Notes: generated by a model from the letters alone, not told the origin. A DNA stretch of 64,000 nt from Paludibacteraceae bacterium (GCA_016937795.1 JAFGVV010000016.1:37572-101571), one strand, 5' to 3'. Shown: positions 9,520-19,174, counted from the stretch's first letter. Made by a program: numbers and translations.

Positions 9520-9930
9520 ATGACTTTTCAAACCGAATTTACACTCCGTGCGCGATCGCGTGGTATGCATTTGATTACCGACGAAATTATCAGCAATCTT
9601 CCACGATTACCCGAGGCAGGAATTCTGAATTTGTTTATGAAACATACTTCTGCCGGACTTACTATAAACGAAAATGCAGATCCTGATGTACAAGCTGATT
9701 TAAGCAGAATATTTGACAAACTGATTCCCGAAAACGAACCATTTTACGTGCATACACTCGAAGGCGACGATGATATGCCGGCGCATGCAAAGTCTTCTAT
9801 TGTGGGAGTAAGCCTTTCAATTCCTGTTACAAAAGGAAAACTAAATATGGGTATTTGGCAGGGCATATATCTTTGCGAATTTCGTCTTCATGGGAAATCT
9901 AGAAAGGTAGTCGCAACAATAATCAGCTAA
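9520..9930 (+). CDS. yjbQ: YjbQ family protein (secondary thiamine-phosphate synthase-like)
   Basis: This 136-residue protein has the YjbQ/UPF0047 pattern: the motif MKHTSAGLTINENADPDV near residues 40-57, DDMPAHAKSSIVG near residue 87, and GIWQGIYLCEFR near the C-terminus. Family members form trimers with a putative metal-binding site. A weak thiamine-phosphate synthase activity has been reported for a homologue, but the physiological role is unsettled. The length is typical. Confidence 0.9.
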   Translation: MTFQTEFTLRARSRGMHLITDEIISNLPRLPEAGILNLFMKHTSAGLTINENADPDVQADLSRIFDKLIPENEPFYVHTLEGDDDMPAHAKSSIVGVSLSIPVTKGKLNMGIWQGIYLCEFRLHGKSRKVVATIIS

Positions 9931-9976
9931 TTTAAAACGAATTAATAAAAATACAGAAATTTGAATTCAATAAGGA

Positions 9977-11041
9977 ATGAGGAAACTAAAAATCTTTTCA
10001 ACAGCATTGTTTTTTCTGATATTTCTTCAAATAAGCGCCATTGAATTAACCCGTGAGCGGGCACTGAGTTTATCCCGAATGCCACTTTCCTGTATTTCGC
10101 AGGAATGGCCGAACAAAACTTCGCACATGTCCGACAGCGCCGACGATCACCGGCTGTTACCGTCCGAAATTCATCCCGTTTTTTTTGGTTGCCTCGACTG
10201 GCACAGCAGCGTTCACGGACACTGGTTGCTGGTAAAAATTCTGAAACAATTTCCTGATATTGAAAATCGTGACAGTATCGTCAACATGCTTAATCATTCG
10301 TTCAGAACTGAAAAAATGATTGAAGAAGCTGCATATTTCAGCCAATACACAGGTGGAAAAACGTTTGAACGTACTTACGGTTGGGCATGGTTACTAAAAC
10401 TTGACGAGGAATTGCTGCTCTGGAACGACCCGCAGGCCCGCGAATGGCATAAAACGCTACAACCGTTGACCAAAACGATTGTAAAACTATGGAAAGACTT
10501 TCTGCCCAAACAAACTTACCCTAACCGTACCGGCGTTCATCCAAATACGGCTTTCGGACTGGCTTTTGCTATTGATTATGCAAGAGCTGTAGACGATAAA
10601 GAGTTCGAAAATCTGATTATTCAAAAATCAATGGACTTTTATGCTGACAACCAAAATGTCCCGGCATATTTTGAACCTGATGGAAGCGATTTTTTCAGTC
10701 CTTCGCTGCTTGTTGCGGATTTGATGCGACGAATTATGACTAAAGATGATTTCTCGAAATGGTTTGACAGATACCTTGAAAAGCGAAGCCTCGATCGAAT
10801 CATGACGCTTGCCGAAGTGAGTGACAGAACTGACTATCAGATTGTTCATTTAGATGGGCTTGCTTTTAGCAGAGCCTGGTGCATGAAAGGTATTGCCAGT
10901 CATTTGAAAAATAAAAGGAAAGCTCAATTGCTTCAGCAGGCAGCTAATCATTTTATTGAAAGTGCTTTGCCACATATTTCGCACGATAATTATGGCGGAA
11001 GTCATTGGCTGGCAAGTTTTGCACTTTACGCCATGCAATAA
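9977..11041 (+). CDS. DUF2891 family protein with signal peptide
   Basis: This 354-residue protein has an N-terminal signal sequence (about residues 1-22, FSTALFFLIFLQISA). The body matches DUF2891: HPVFFGCLDWHSSVHGHWLL near residues 68-87, AYFSQYTGGKTFERTYGWAW, and the C-terminal YGGSHWLASFALYAM. The family is thought to have an alpha-helical barrel fold, but no activity is established to my knowledge. The conserved Trp/His/Glu positions suggest an enzyme. It is followed by a strong hairpin terminator. Confidence 0.82.
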   Translation: MRKLKIFSTALFFLIFLQISAIELTRERALSLSRMPLSCISQEWPNKTSHMSDSADDHRLLPSEIHPVFFGCLDWHSSVHGHWLLVKILKQFPDIENRDSIVNMLNHSFRTEKMIEEAAYFSQYTGGKTFERTYGWAWLLKLDEELLLWNDPQAREWHKTLQPLTKTIVKLWKDFLPKQTYPNRTGVHPNTAFGLAFAIDYARAVDDKEFENLIIQKSMDFYADNQNVPAYFEPDGSDFFSPSLLVADLMRRIMTKDDFSKWFDRYLEKRSLDRIMTLAEVSDRTDYQIVHLDGLAFSRAWCMKGIASHLKNKRKAQLLQQAANHFIESALPHISHDNYGGSHWLASFALYAMQ

Positions 11042-11070
11042 AGTCTGATAAATAGATCTGACTTTGTAAA

Positions 11071-11099
11071 AGTCATCGGATATCCGATGGCTTTTTTTT
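11071..11099 (+). terminator. intrinsic terminator after the DUF2891 gene
   Basis: The palindrome CATCGGATATCCGATG is extended by AGT/GCT-type pairs and followed by eight T residues. It starts 30 bp after the stop codon at 11041. Confidence 0.8.
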
Positions 11100-11163
11100 A
11101 TTGCATTATTCAAACATAAAATAAATATTATTCAAATAAAAATAAATATTATTGTACTATTTA

Positions 11164-11194
11164 TTTGTTTTATGAAAAACTTCTTCTATTTTTG
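11164..11194 (+). promoter_or_regulatory. Bacteroidota-type promoter for the DUF2089 gene
   Basis: TTTG at 11164-11167 is followed after 19 nt by TATTTTTG at 11187-11194 and then CAG. This matches the TTG / TAnnTTTG promoter of the phylum. It lies 23 nt upstream of the ATG at 11218. Confidence 0.65.
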
Positions 11195-11217
11195 CAGAAA
11201 CAATAAAACCGAATAAT

Positions 11218-11484
11218 ATGCTACCTACACATTGTCCGAGTTGCCGGTCGCAACTCAAAGTAAAATGCATGAAGTGTGAACAATGCGAGACCGAAGTAAC
11301 AGGTTTGTACGAATTGCCTGTGCTGGCATTGCTCTCCGACGCAGATAAAAATTTCATTTTGAAATTTGTGAAGTACAGCGGAAGTCTGAAAGCAATGGCC
11401 TCAGATTTGAAACTCAGCTATCCGACAGTGAGAAATATGTTGAACGAAATCATTTCAAAAATTGCTGATTATGAAAACAAATGA
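11218..11484 (+). CDS. DUF2089-like zinc-ribbon / HTH regulator
   Basis: This 88-residue protein has an N-terminal treble-Cys region: CPSC at residues 6-9 and CMKCEQC at residues 18-24, consistent with a zinc ribbon. A C-terminal helix-turn-helix-like segment reads GSLKAMASDLKLSYPTVRNMLNEI (broken here: GSLKAMASDLKLSYP, then TVRNMLNEI). This is the DUF2089 layout, whose members are predicted transcription regulators. It has its own promoter and overlaps the following membrane-protein gene by 14 nt, so the two are probably coupled. It may regulate its own operon. Confidence 0.8.
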   Translation: MLPTHCPSCRSQLKVKCMKCEQCETEVTGLYELPVLALLSDADKNFILKFVKYSGSLKAMASDLKLSYPTVRNMLNEIISKIADYENK

Positions 11485-12052
11485 ATTTGGAAGCTTAATA
11501 TTCAATCCATTTAAGCGAATTGCCGGCTGGGAGGCTTTTGGAATTGGATTAGTGATCGTGGTCCTGACTACATTTACTGGCAATTTTGCCGGAATATATT
11601 TCGATGGCGTTATTGATATGCACTTTGCAGAGACTTTCGACAGCCTGAAATCGTGGCTTATGATTCCTGTCAATATTATTTCGATAAGTGTAATTATGTG
11701 GCTTGCCGGAATCACCGTTAGTAAAAACTTCAGATTTATCGACATTCTCGGTACAATGACTTTGTCGCGTGCTCCGTTTTTACTTATTGCTTTGGCTTCG
11801 TTTTTTGTGAAAGTTCCCGATTTGAGCGGAATTATGCAAGACCCTTTTGTAATATTTGACTCAATTTCATTTATTATCATTTTGATATTTACATTTCCGA
11901 TTATTATATGGTCGGTTACATTGATGTACAACGCCTATAAAATTTCGACCGGAGCAAGCGGACAAAAACTCAACATAAGTTTTATATTTGGATTGATAGT
12001 TGCCGAAATTATTACTAAAATCATTATATATCAAATAGATAAATTTATTTAG
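11471..12052 (+). CDS. Yip1-like integral membrane protein
   Basis: This protein of about 193 residues has five hydrophobic helices, including FGIGLVIVVLTTFTGNFA, LMIPVNIISISVIMWLAGI, APFLLIALASFFV and ISFIIILIFTFPIIIWSV. The spacing and the terminal helix after a charged loop resemble the bacterial Yip1 family. I chose the ATG at 11471 over a TTG at 11462. The start overlaps the DUF2089 gene by 14 nt, which implies translational coupling. Function is unknown, but the pairing suggests a membrane protein controlled by or acting with the zinc-ribbon regulator. Confidence 0.7.
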   Translation: MKTNEFGSLIFNPFKRIAGWEAFGIGLVIVVLTTFTGNFAGIYFDGVIDMHFAETFDSLKSWLMIPVNIISISVIMWLAGITVSKNFRFIDILGTMTLSRAPFLLIALASFFVKVPDLSGIMQDPFVIFDSISFIIILIFTFPIIIWSVTLMYNAYKISTGASGQKLNISFIFGLIVAEIITKIIIYQIDKFI

Positions 12053-12075
12053 CCACACATTAATAGTATACAAAT

Positions 12076-13455
12076 ATGAAAAAGATTGCATTTCTTATGG
12101 CATTTTTACTGGCAATGTTATCAACATTTGCTCAGGATATTTCAGGGAGTTGGCATGGTACGCTCAGTGTTCAGGGAATGAAACTACGCCTGGTTTTCAA
12201 TATTTCTCATTCTGAAAATGGCTATTCAGGCACTATGGACAGCCCTGATCAGGGAGCAAATGGAATTCCGTTAAGCTCGGTCAGTTTTGAGAACAATGTA
12301 TTAACCATCAAGCTGAATCAGGGAGGAATTGAGTATAAAGGTTCACCTGATAATGCGGGAAACATTACCGGAGAATTTTCGCAGGCCGGATTTAAGGCGC
12401 CACTAATTTTGAATAAAAAGGCTGAAAAAACTGAAACAGTGCGCAAACCGCAGGAACCTGTGCCACCATATCCATACCAATCGGAAGAAGTGATTTTCGA
12501 AAACACAAAAGATGGCATAAAACTGGCAGGAACATTTACATTTCCCTCAAAAAAGGGTAAGTATCCGACTGTAGTTTTGATTTCAGGAAGCGGGCCACAG
12601 GACAGAGATGAAACTTTAATGGGTCATAAACCATTTTGGGTACTTGCCGATCAGCTAACTCGTGCAGGAATAGCCGTACTTCGTTTCGACGATCGTGGTG
12701 TAGGAAAATCTGAAGGAAATTTTGTATCTGCTACCACTGTGGATTTTTCGTACGATGCAGAAGCAGCAATCAGTTATCTCAAAACCAGGAATGAAGTAAA
12801 AACATCGAGGTTAGGACTTGTGGGACACAGCGAAGGCGGCTTAATTGCTCCTATCACAGCATTGAGAAACAAGGATGTAGCATTTATTGTAATGCTTGCT
12901 GGTCCGGGGCTTTCAGGACGAGAAATTGTACTTATGCAACAGGAACTTATAGGGCGAGTAAGCGGTATGCCTGAGACTGAAATTAAAAAGAACCAGGACA
13001 CAAACAAATATATATTCGATTTGATGAAAACTGAAACAGACCAAACATTTTTGGCACAAAAAATCGAGAATTATATGCGTAAACAGCTCAGAGGAAATGC
13101 CGACAGTGCTAAAATGTCGGAAGCGCTGCCTGTGCAAATTACACAACTCACTTCGCCCTGGATGCAGTACTTTCTTAACTACGACCCCGCTCCTGCCCTT
13201 TCGAAGCTCAAAATACCTGTCATGGCACTTATTGGTTCAAAAGATTTGCAGGTTCCAGCCAAAGAAAATCTTGCAGCCATTGAAACTGCATTGAAAAAAG
13301 CCGGGAACAAAAAGTATGTTTTGAAAGAACTTGAAGGACTTAATCATTTATTTCAGGAATGCAGTACCGGCTCGCCAATGGAATATGGACAAATAGACCA
13401 AACCATGTCGCCTCAGGTACCTGAAATAATTGCAGAGTGGATTAAAGAGCTTTAA
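12076..13455 (+). CDS. secreted alpha/beta hydrolase with N-terminal beta domain
   Basis: This 459-residue protein begins with a signal peptide (MKKIAFLMAFLLAMLSTFAQ). An N-terminal beta-rich domain (about residues 20-115, DISGSWHGTLSV) precedes a serine hydrolase domain. The nucleophile elbow GHSEGG is near residue 250, the oxyanion region SGSGPQDRDE near residue 170, and the catalytic His probably in LNHLFQE near residue 440. Family relatives are annotated as S9-like peptidases or acyl hydrolases. The substrate is unknown. It is 24 bp from the Yip1-like gene and ends at a bidirectional terminator. Confidence 0.85.
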   Translation: MKKIAFLMAFLLAMLSTFAQDISGSWHGTLSVQGMKLRLVFNISHSENGYSGTMDSPDQGANGIPLSSVSFENNVLTIKLNQGGIEYKGSPDNAGNITGEFSQAGFKAPLILNKKAEKTETVRKPQEPVPPYPYQSEEVIFENTKDGIKLAGTFTFPSKKGKYPTVVLISGSGPQDRDETLMGHKPFWVLADQLTRAGIAVLRFDDRGVGKSEGNFVSATTVDFSYDAEAAISYLKTRNEVKTSRLGLVGHSEGGLIAPITALRNKDVAFIVMLAGPGLSGREIVLMQQELIGRVSGMPETEIKKNQDTNKYIFDLMKTETDQTFLAQKIENYMRKQLRGNADSAKMSEALPVQITQLTSPWMQYFLNYDPAPALSKLKIPVMALIGSKDLQVPAKENLAAIETALKKAGNKKYVLKELEGLNHLFQECSTGSPMEYGQIDQTMSPQVPEIIAEWIKEL

Positions 13456-13472
13456 TCGTTTAATAAAAGGAG

Positions 13473-13510
13473 AATGGGTTTGCCGAAAATTTCAGCAAAC
13501 CCATTTTTTT
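13473..13510. terminator. bidirectional terminator between convergent genes
   Basis: An 11-bp perfect stem (AATGGGTTTGC with GCAAACCCATT, 13473-13483 and 13495-13505) is followed by T residues on the plus strand. It lies between the hydrolase stop (13455) and the DUF554 stop (13530). The minus-strand side has a weaker T run, so it serves mainly the plus-strand gene. Confidence 0.8.
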
Positions 13511-13529
13511 ATATCTAAATGATTAAAAA

Positions 13530-14204
13530 TCAGAATATCGAAAGCAAAATAACCACTACCAGCAGCGCAGGAAGCATATTCATAATTCGCAGTTTTTTGA
13601 TTTCCAGAATATTAATTCCCAATCCGATTAAAAGAATTCCTCCGGTAGAAGTTAGTCCGGCGATAATTTCGGGCGAAAAAAACTGAGAAGCGCTCATAGC
13701 CAGCAATGTAATTCCACCCTGAAAAATCAGTAATGGTACCGACGAAAATATCACACCTAAACCAAATGCTGAGGCCAGCAGAAGCGCTGAGAATCCATCC
13801 ATTAGCGACTTGGTAAACAGCACTTCCGACGAACGGCCGGTTCCTTCATCGATAGCGCCCACAATGGTCATTGCGCCAATACAAAACAACAGAAATGAGG
13901 AAACCAGGCCTTCGGAAAATTTTTCGTTACCAATTCGCAATTTCTTTCGCAGATATTCGCTCAACCGATCCACAGCACGTTCAATATTCATCCATTCGCC
14001 TAAAAGTGCTCCAATTGCAATGCTGCTTACTACTATCAGGATGTTTTGCATATTGTAAACCATACCAATTCCCATTGCCATTGTAAAAAGTCCAACCGCC
14101 TGAAAATAAATAGTTTTAAAACGTTCGGGCATGCTTTTGTTAAACATCATACCCACAGCGCCACCCACAATCACAGCTCCGGCGTTTACCAGTGTTCCTA
14201 TCAT
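13530..14204 (-). CDS. DUF554 family membrane protein
   Basis: This 224-residue protein is hydrophobic throughout, with about seven membrane segments. It opens with MIGTLVNAGAVIVGGAVGMM, the DUF554 hallmark, and contains CIGAMTIVGAIDEGTG. It is an inner-membrane protein, possibly a transporter, but the function is not established. It stands alone and is convergent with the hydrolase. Confidence 0.88.
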   Translation of the reverse strand: MIGTLVNAGAVIVGGAVGMMFNKSMPERFKTIYFQAVGLFTMAMGIGMVYNMQNILIVVSSIAIGALLGEWMNIERAVDRLSEYLRKKLRIGNEKFSEGLVSSFLLFCIGAMTIVGAIDEGTGRSSEVLFTKSLMDGFSALLLASAFGLGVIFSSVPLLIFQGGITLLAMSASQFFSPEIIAGLTSTGGILLIGLGINILEIKKLRIMNMLPALLVVVILLSIF

Positions 14205-14435
14205 AATCTGTACTTGTTCTGAAAAAAATTAGTTGCAAAAATAATCAAAAAATGCTCATACACTTCACTTTCGCAAAATCTGTTGTAAGCTGATGGTATT
14301 TTGATTGAAATTAAATTTTGAACTTTAACGATAGTTTCGTACTTTAGCAAGCTGTCGGTAAATAAGAATGCCACTCCTGTGCAAGCACATTATATTACTG
14401 CAGATACAGCATTAATTGTCTGAAAATCAAATCCA

Positions 14436-17303
14436 ATGAATTCATTCTTATATCGTATTGCCGAAACATATTACCAACATTATCAGAACGATATTTCAGG
14501 TTTTACTTTTGTTTTTCCAAACCGCAGAGCAGGACTTTTTTTCCGAAAGTATTTGTCGGGAATGATATCAAGGCCTGTCTTCTCTCCTGAAATTCTCACC
14601 GTAAACGATTGTTTTTATGCAGCTACAAACCTTCAACTTATCGACAGGTTATCGGCGCTATTCAGACTTTACAATATTTATCAGCAACACAGCAAATCGC
14701 CCGAAACATTTGATGAATTTGTATTTTGGGGCGAAATGTTACTTTCCGATTTCGACGATGTGGACAGATATATGATTGATGCTAAGCAACTTTTCAGCAA
14801 TGTCACAGAACTAAAGGAAATCGATCAACTTTTCGATAGCTTAACCGAACAACAATTAAAAGCCATTAATCAATTCTGGAACAACGTCATTCCATCAAAG
14901 GAAAATAAGTCGCAACAAAATTTTCTAACTACCTGGCGAATTCTTTATCCTGTATATGAACAGTTTCATTCCGAATTATTGCAAGAAGGATTGGCAACAG
15001 AAGGAATGATTTTCAGATCGATTGCAGAAAAACTGAAAAATGCGTATTCGATCAAATTTTTCGAGCATAAGAAATTTGTTTTTATAGGTTTTAACGCTTT
15101 GAATCCCTGCGAAAAAATGTTATTTGAAAGGCTTCAGAAAAATGGGAATTCCGATTTTTACTGGGATTATGAATCGGAACCTTTGCAAGACAAGAATAAT
15201 CCGGCATCGCGATATTTTGCAGAAAACACGCATATTTTTCCATCAAAATATAAAATCAGACAAAGCGAAGAAAAATTCTCGAACATAGACATTGAACTGA
15301 TTGCTGTACCTTCGGCCATTGGACAAGCAAAACAAATATACGCTATTCTCGAAAAAATTTACCCCAAAACAGAAAATCCACAATCGTGGATAAAAACCGC
15401 AGTGGTTTTGCCTGACGAAAATATGCTGATTCCCCTTTTACATTCACTGCCTGAGCATATTCAAAAAATCAATGTCACAATGGGGTTTCCACTTAGTGTG
15501 ACGCCTGTGGCTGGATTAGTCGATCAGATTTTTGAACTCCAGCGACGAAAAAGAGTTTCGGATACTACGACAGGTTTTTATCATCAAAATGTAATCAGCA
15601 TATTACATCATCAGTATATTGAACTTATTTGTCCTGAAGAGGTGAATGCTATAAGCAAAAAAATCAATACACAGAACCTGATATATGTTGAAGCCCGTAT
15701 TATCGAAGGAAATGAATTACTGACTGCAATTTTCAGATCAGATGTCTCTGTTGAAAATTTCCCTGAATATTTGCTCAATGTTTTAAAAAAATTATTGTTG
15801 AAATGGCAGCATACTGCTGGACCGAAACATAATTTTAAGCTCGAATGTGATTTTATTTATCAATACTACGTTACTATAAATCGCTTAAACGACCTTTTAA
15901 GTCATCAGAAATTGCAGGTTACAATGTCGATAGATACGCTAATGAGGCTCATAAAGCAACTTAGCGCAGGCGTTTCAATACCATTTATCGGCGAACCACT
16001 CGATGGACTTCAGGTGATGGGTGTGCTTGAAACGCGTGGATTAGATTTCGAACACCTGATTATCAGTTCATTTAACGAAGGTGTTTTTCCCAAACGTTCA
16101 CATAGCAATAGTTTTATTCCGTTTGCATTGCGTAAGGGATTTGGGCTACCCACTTACGAACAGCTCGATGCCATCACTACTTATAATTTCTACCGACTCA
16201 TTCACCGCTCGAAAAAAATATTTTTAATTTACGATTCGCGTACCGACGGCATGCAAACCGGCGAAATGAGCAGATACCTACATCAGCTTGAATATCAATA
16301 TGGTGTAAAGGTACGAAGAAATGTTCCAGGGATTAACATTTCGTTTCATGACAACGAAACATTGAGCATTGACAAAACGCCATTAGTAATGCAGAAACTA
16401 CAGCTTTTTACTTCCGAAGGCGAAGTTTGCAAAGCCCTTTCGGCAAGTTCCATAAATACATATATCAATTGTCCGTTGCAATTTTATTTAACACGTGTAG
16501 AAACCATTGAAGAGCCCGATGAAGTAAGCGAATTGATTGAAACCAATACATTTGGTACTATCTTTCACACTGTGCTCGAAAATATCTATCGTCCATTCGA
16601 AAATCAAATTGTCAACAGAAGCGAATTAGATGAGATTATTAAGAACAGGTATAATATAGAAAAAGAAATTAGAAGAGCGTTTGCCAAAGATTTTTTCAAA
16701 CGAAAACCGGATGACAATATTCGTCTGGAAGGAAACTTACTCTTGATTTCCAATGTTATAAAAAAATATCTGATCCGGCTACTAAATTATGATAAACTAC
16801 GAACTCCTTTTAAATATATTGAATCGGAAAAGAAATGTCAAATTCGTTTTCCATATTCAGGAGGGTTAGTTAATATTAAAGGATTTATCGACAGAATTGA
16901 TGAAAAGGACGGAAAAATAAATATTATTGACTATAAAACAGGAGGCGGAAATCTCGACTTTAAATATTTGTCAGATGCCTTTAATCCGGAAATGGATAAG
17001 CGACCAAAATATGTACTGCAAACATTTTTGTATGGTTTGTTGTACAAGCAATATGCTGATGGTAAGCAAATGATTCCAGGCATTTATTATATCAAAAATC
17101 TGTTCAATAATAACTTTAGTATTCATTTAAACAATAAAACAGAAAAAAAGAATGTTGATAATTTCGAGGTTTACGAAGAAGATTTTAGCCGCTATTTGAA
17201 ACAGTGTATAGATGAGATATTTAATCCTGCGATACCATTCCAACAGACACAGAATGTTGAAAACTGCAATTATTGTGAATATAAAGCCATATGTAATCGT
17301 TAA
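14436..17303 (+). CDS. AddB-like PD-(D/E)XK nuclease
   Basis: This 955-residue protein resembles AddB, the nuclease/helicase-like subunit of the AddAB recombination complex. The N-terminus has a degenerate helicase-like motif FPNRRAGLFFRKYL (about residues 27-40). The C-terminal nuclease has GFIDRIDEKDG and IIDYKTGGG near residue 830. Four cysteines, C679 (INCPLQFY) and C944, C947, C953 (CNYCEYKAIC), form the expected iron-sulfur staple around the nuclease. No AddA (UvrD-like helicase) gene is in the window. It is followed 14 bp later by the CYTH gene. Confidence 0.85.
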   Translation: MNSFLYRIAETYYQHYQNDISGFTFVFPNRRAGLFFRKYLSGMISRPVFSPEILTVNDCFYAATNLQLIDRLSALFRLYNIYQQHSKSPETFDEFVFWGEMLLSDFDDVDRYMIDAKQLFSNVTELKEIDQLFDSLTEQQLKAINQFWNNVIPSKENKSQQNFLTTWRILYPVYEQFHSELLQEGLATEGMIFRSIAEKLKNAYSIKFFEHKKFVFIGFNALNPCEKMLFERLQKNGNSDFYWDYESEPLQDKNNPASRYFAENTHIFPSKYKIRQSEEKFSNIDIELIAVPSAIGQAKQIYAILEKIYPKTENPQSWIKTAVVLPDENMLIPLLHSLPEHIQKINVTMGFPLSVTPVAGLVDQIFELQRRKRVSDTTTGFYHQNVISILHHQYIELICPEEVNAISKKINTQNLIYVEARIIEGNELLTAIFRSDVSVENFPEYLLNVLKKLLLKWQHTAGPKHNFKLECDFIYQYYVTINRLNDLLSHQKLQVTMSIDTLMRLIKQLSAGVSIPFIGEPLDGLQVMGVLETRGLDFEHLIISSFNEGVFPKRSHSNSFIPFALRKGFGLPTYEQLDAITTYNFYRLIHRSKKIFLIYDSRTDGMQTGEMSRYLHQLEYQYGVKVRRNVPGINISFHDNETLSIDKTPLVMQKLQLFTSEGEVCKALSASSINTYINCPLQFYLTRVETIEEPDEVSELIETNTFGTIFHTVLENIYRPFENQIVNRSELDEIIKNRYNIEKEIRRAFAKDFFKRKPDDNIRLEGNLLLISNVIKKYLIRLLNYDKLRTPFKYIESEKKCQIRFPYSGGLVNIKGFIDRIDEKDGKINIIDYKTGGGNLDFKYLSDAFNPEMDKRPKYVLQTFLYGLLYKQYADGKQMIPGIYYIKNLFNNNFSIHLNNKTEKKNVDNFEVYEEDFSRYLKQCIDEIFNPAIPFQQTQNVENCNYCEYKAICNR

Positions 17304-17317
17304 ATTTGAAAGAAAAG

Positions 17318-17788
17318 ATGATAGAAATTGAAAGAAAATTTTTAGCGGCTAACGAAAGCTGGCGACATGAAATCAGCAAAACATATCGTATTACACAGGG
17401 ATATATGTGTGCTGATAAACTACGAACAGTACGGATTAGGATACGCGACAACGAAGCCTTCATTACGATTAAAGGGAAAAGCAGCGATGGTGGTCTGAGT
17501 CGTTACGAATGGGAAAAACAGATATACTATGAAGATGGAATCGCCCTTTTATCGCTATGTGATCCGAGAAAAATTGACAAGTACAGACACGAAGTTATTT
17601 ATGATGGAAAGTTATTCGAGATTGATGAATTTGTGGGTGATAATGAAGGTTTAATACTTATTGAAGTTGAACTTATGAATGTAAACGAGCAGTTTAATGC
17701 TCCTGAATGGCTTGGAATGGAAGTTACTGGTGATTTTCGTTTTTACAATTCATTCTTAACAAAAAAACCTTTTCAAAATTGGTCTTGA
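17318..17788 (+). CDS. CYTH domain protein (triphosphate tunnel family)
   Basis: This 156-residue protein starts MIEIERKFL, the ExExK signature of CYTH enzymes. Further typical segments are LRTVRIRIRDNEAFITIKG and YEWEKQI, with acidic and basic residues lining the tunnel, and FEIDEFVGDNEGLILIEVEL. Members hydrolyse inorganic triphosphate or bind nucleotides. I chose the ATG at 17318 over a TTG at 17306 because of the family N-terminus and a GAAAG stretch before it. It is probably cotranscribed with the nuclease gene, with no obvious functional tie. Confidence 0.88.
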   Translation: MIEIERKFLAANESWRHEISKTYRITQGYMCADKLRTVRIRIRDNEAFITIKGKSSDGGLSRYEWEKQIYYEDGIALLSLCDPRKIDKYRHEVIYDGKLFEIDEFVGDNEGLILIEVELMNVNEQFNAPEWLGMEVTGDFRFYNSFLTKKPFQNWS

Positions 17789-18048
17789 AAAATTATTTTT
17801 TTCAAAAATAAATCATTATTTTTGTAGGAGTTATGGAAAAATATTCATTTTTATACAGTTTGTATTAAAAAAAAACTAACTAAAGAAGACTAATTCGTCC
17901 CAAATAGTTCCATTTCATCCCGAAAAGCAGTTTTATTTCCCATTTTCTTTGAAAATGTGCAGTTTTGAGTTTAATTTGCACCGATTTTCAAAGGGGACTC
18001 AAAACAACCGAAAGAATTGCAACCCTTATATCTAACGAATTCTCAGTA

Positions 18049-18819
18049 ATGAAGAAAATACTTCTTTTTATATTTACGTTTGTGGTATTTTTTGAGCCCA
18101 TTATAGCTCAAAACGATTTATATCAAAAACGACAATTTAGTGCTAAAAACAAAGTCCTCCCATATCGGATTTTATTTCCTGAAAATTACGATCGTACCAA
18201 ATCGTATCCCTTATTGGTATTTTTACACGGCGCAGGCGAACGTGGCAGCGACAACAAAAAGCAGCTTCTACATGGTTCGTGGATGTTTACTGACAAAGAA
18301 AATCGTCATAAGTTTCCGGCAATAGTTATTTTTCCACAATGTCCTTCAGAATTATATTGGGCTCCCATTGTAGATCGTGCAGATGGATTTACATATCCGG
18401 ATAAAGCTAAACCTACTGAACCTATGCAGTTACTTATTCAATTAATCAACGAATTAGAAAAAAATGAAGCCATTGACAGAAAAAGATTGTATGTCACCGG
18501 ATTATCAATGGGCGGCATGGGAACTTTCGATCTTATCACACGTTTCCCACGTAAATTTGCGGCAGCAGTTCCCATTTGTGGCGGAGTAAACGAAAAGCGT
18601 TTGAAGAAAATTACAAAAATGCCACTCCGTATTTATCATGGTGATGCTGACAATGTAGTTTCGCCGGAGCATTCGAAAAATGCATTTATAACCATGAAAG
18701 CAAATGGAGCACAAAAAGTGGAATTATTTATTTTCCCTGGTGTAGGGCACGATAGTTGGACGCAGGCATATGCACAGGAGGATTTTTTAAGCTGGATATT
18801 CTCAAACAAATTAAAATAA
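18049..18819 (+). CDS. secreted alpha/beta hydrolase (esterase / prolyl-oligopeptidase-like)
   Basis: This 256-residue protein begins with a signal peptide MKKILLFIFTFVVFFEPIIAQ. An upstream in-frame start at 17965 was rejected because the signal peptide fixes this ATG. The fold shows LVFLHGAGERGSDN (oxyanion region), the nucleophile elbow GLSMGGMG, an acidic residue in YHGDADNVV and the catalytic His in GVGHDSW. It resembles small secreted esterases of the PHB-depolymerase or feruloyl-esterase type. Substrate unknown. A 9-bp inverted repeat (17962-17970 with 17997-18005) lies just upstream and could be a regulatory hairpin. Confidence 0.85.
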   Translation: MKKILLFIFTFVVFFEPIIAQNDLYQKRQFSAKNKVLPYRILFPENYDRTKSYPLLVFLHGAGERGSDNKKQLLHGSWMFTDKENRHKFPAIVIFPQCPSELYWAPIVDRADGFTYPDKAKPTEPMQLLIQLINELEKNEAIDRKRLYVTGLSMGGMGTFDLITRFPRKFAAAVPICGGVNEKRLKKITKMPLRIYHGDADNVVSPEHSKNAFITMKANGAQKVELFIFPGVGHDSWTQAYAQEDFLSWIFSNKLK

Positions 18820-18901
18820 ACGAAGCCTCTGTTTTTCAAACTATTACACAACAATAAGTAGTTAAACAGGGTTTTGATAATGATTTCAATACTATACTAA
18901 A

Positions 18902-19132
18902 ATGGCAAAATTTAAAGGAGCAGTAGTTGTAAATACTGAGCGGTGTAAAGGTTGCGACCTTTGTGTGGTGGCATGTCCGTACGATGTGCTTTCGCTTTCG
19001 AAGGATGCAAATTCAAAAGGTTTAAACTTTTCGTATATGAGTACTCCCGATAACTGTATTGGCTGTATGGCATGCGCCACAGTGTGTCCCGATGCATGTA
19101 TTACGGTTTACAAGGTTCGTAACGATCAGTAA
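18902..19132 (+). CDS. korD: 2-oxoacid:ferredoxin oxidoreductase delta subunit (2x[4Fe-4S] ferredoxin)
   Basis: This 76-residue protein has two ferredoxin motifs: CKGCDLCVVACP (residues 18-29) and CIGCMACATVCP (about residues 52-63). It carries electrons from the oxoacid oxidoreductase to soluble ferredoxin. It is the first gene of a four-gene operon with korA, korB and korC, a standard arrangement. It is 43 bp upstream of korA. Confidence 0.92.
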   Translation: MAKFKGAVVVNTERCKGCDLCVVACPYDVLSLSKDANSKGLNFSYMSTPDNCIGCMACATVCPDACITVYKVRNDQ

Positions 19133-19174
19133 TCCATTTCAAAAAATGTTTAATCAAAAATAAAACAGAAGAAT

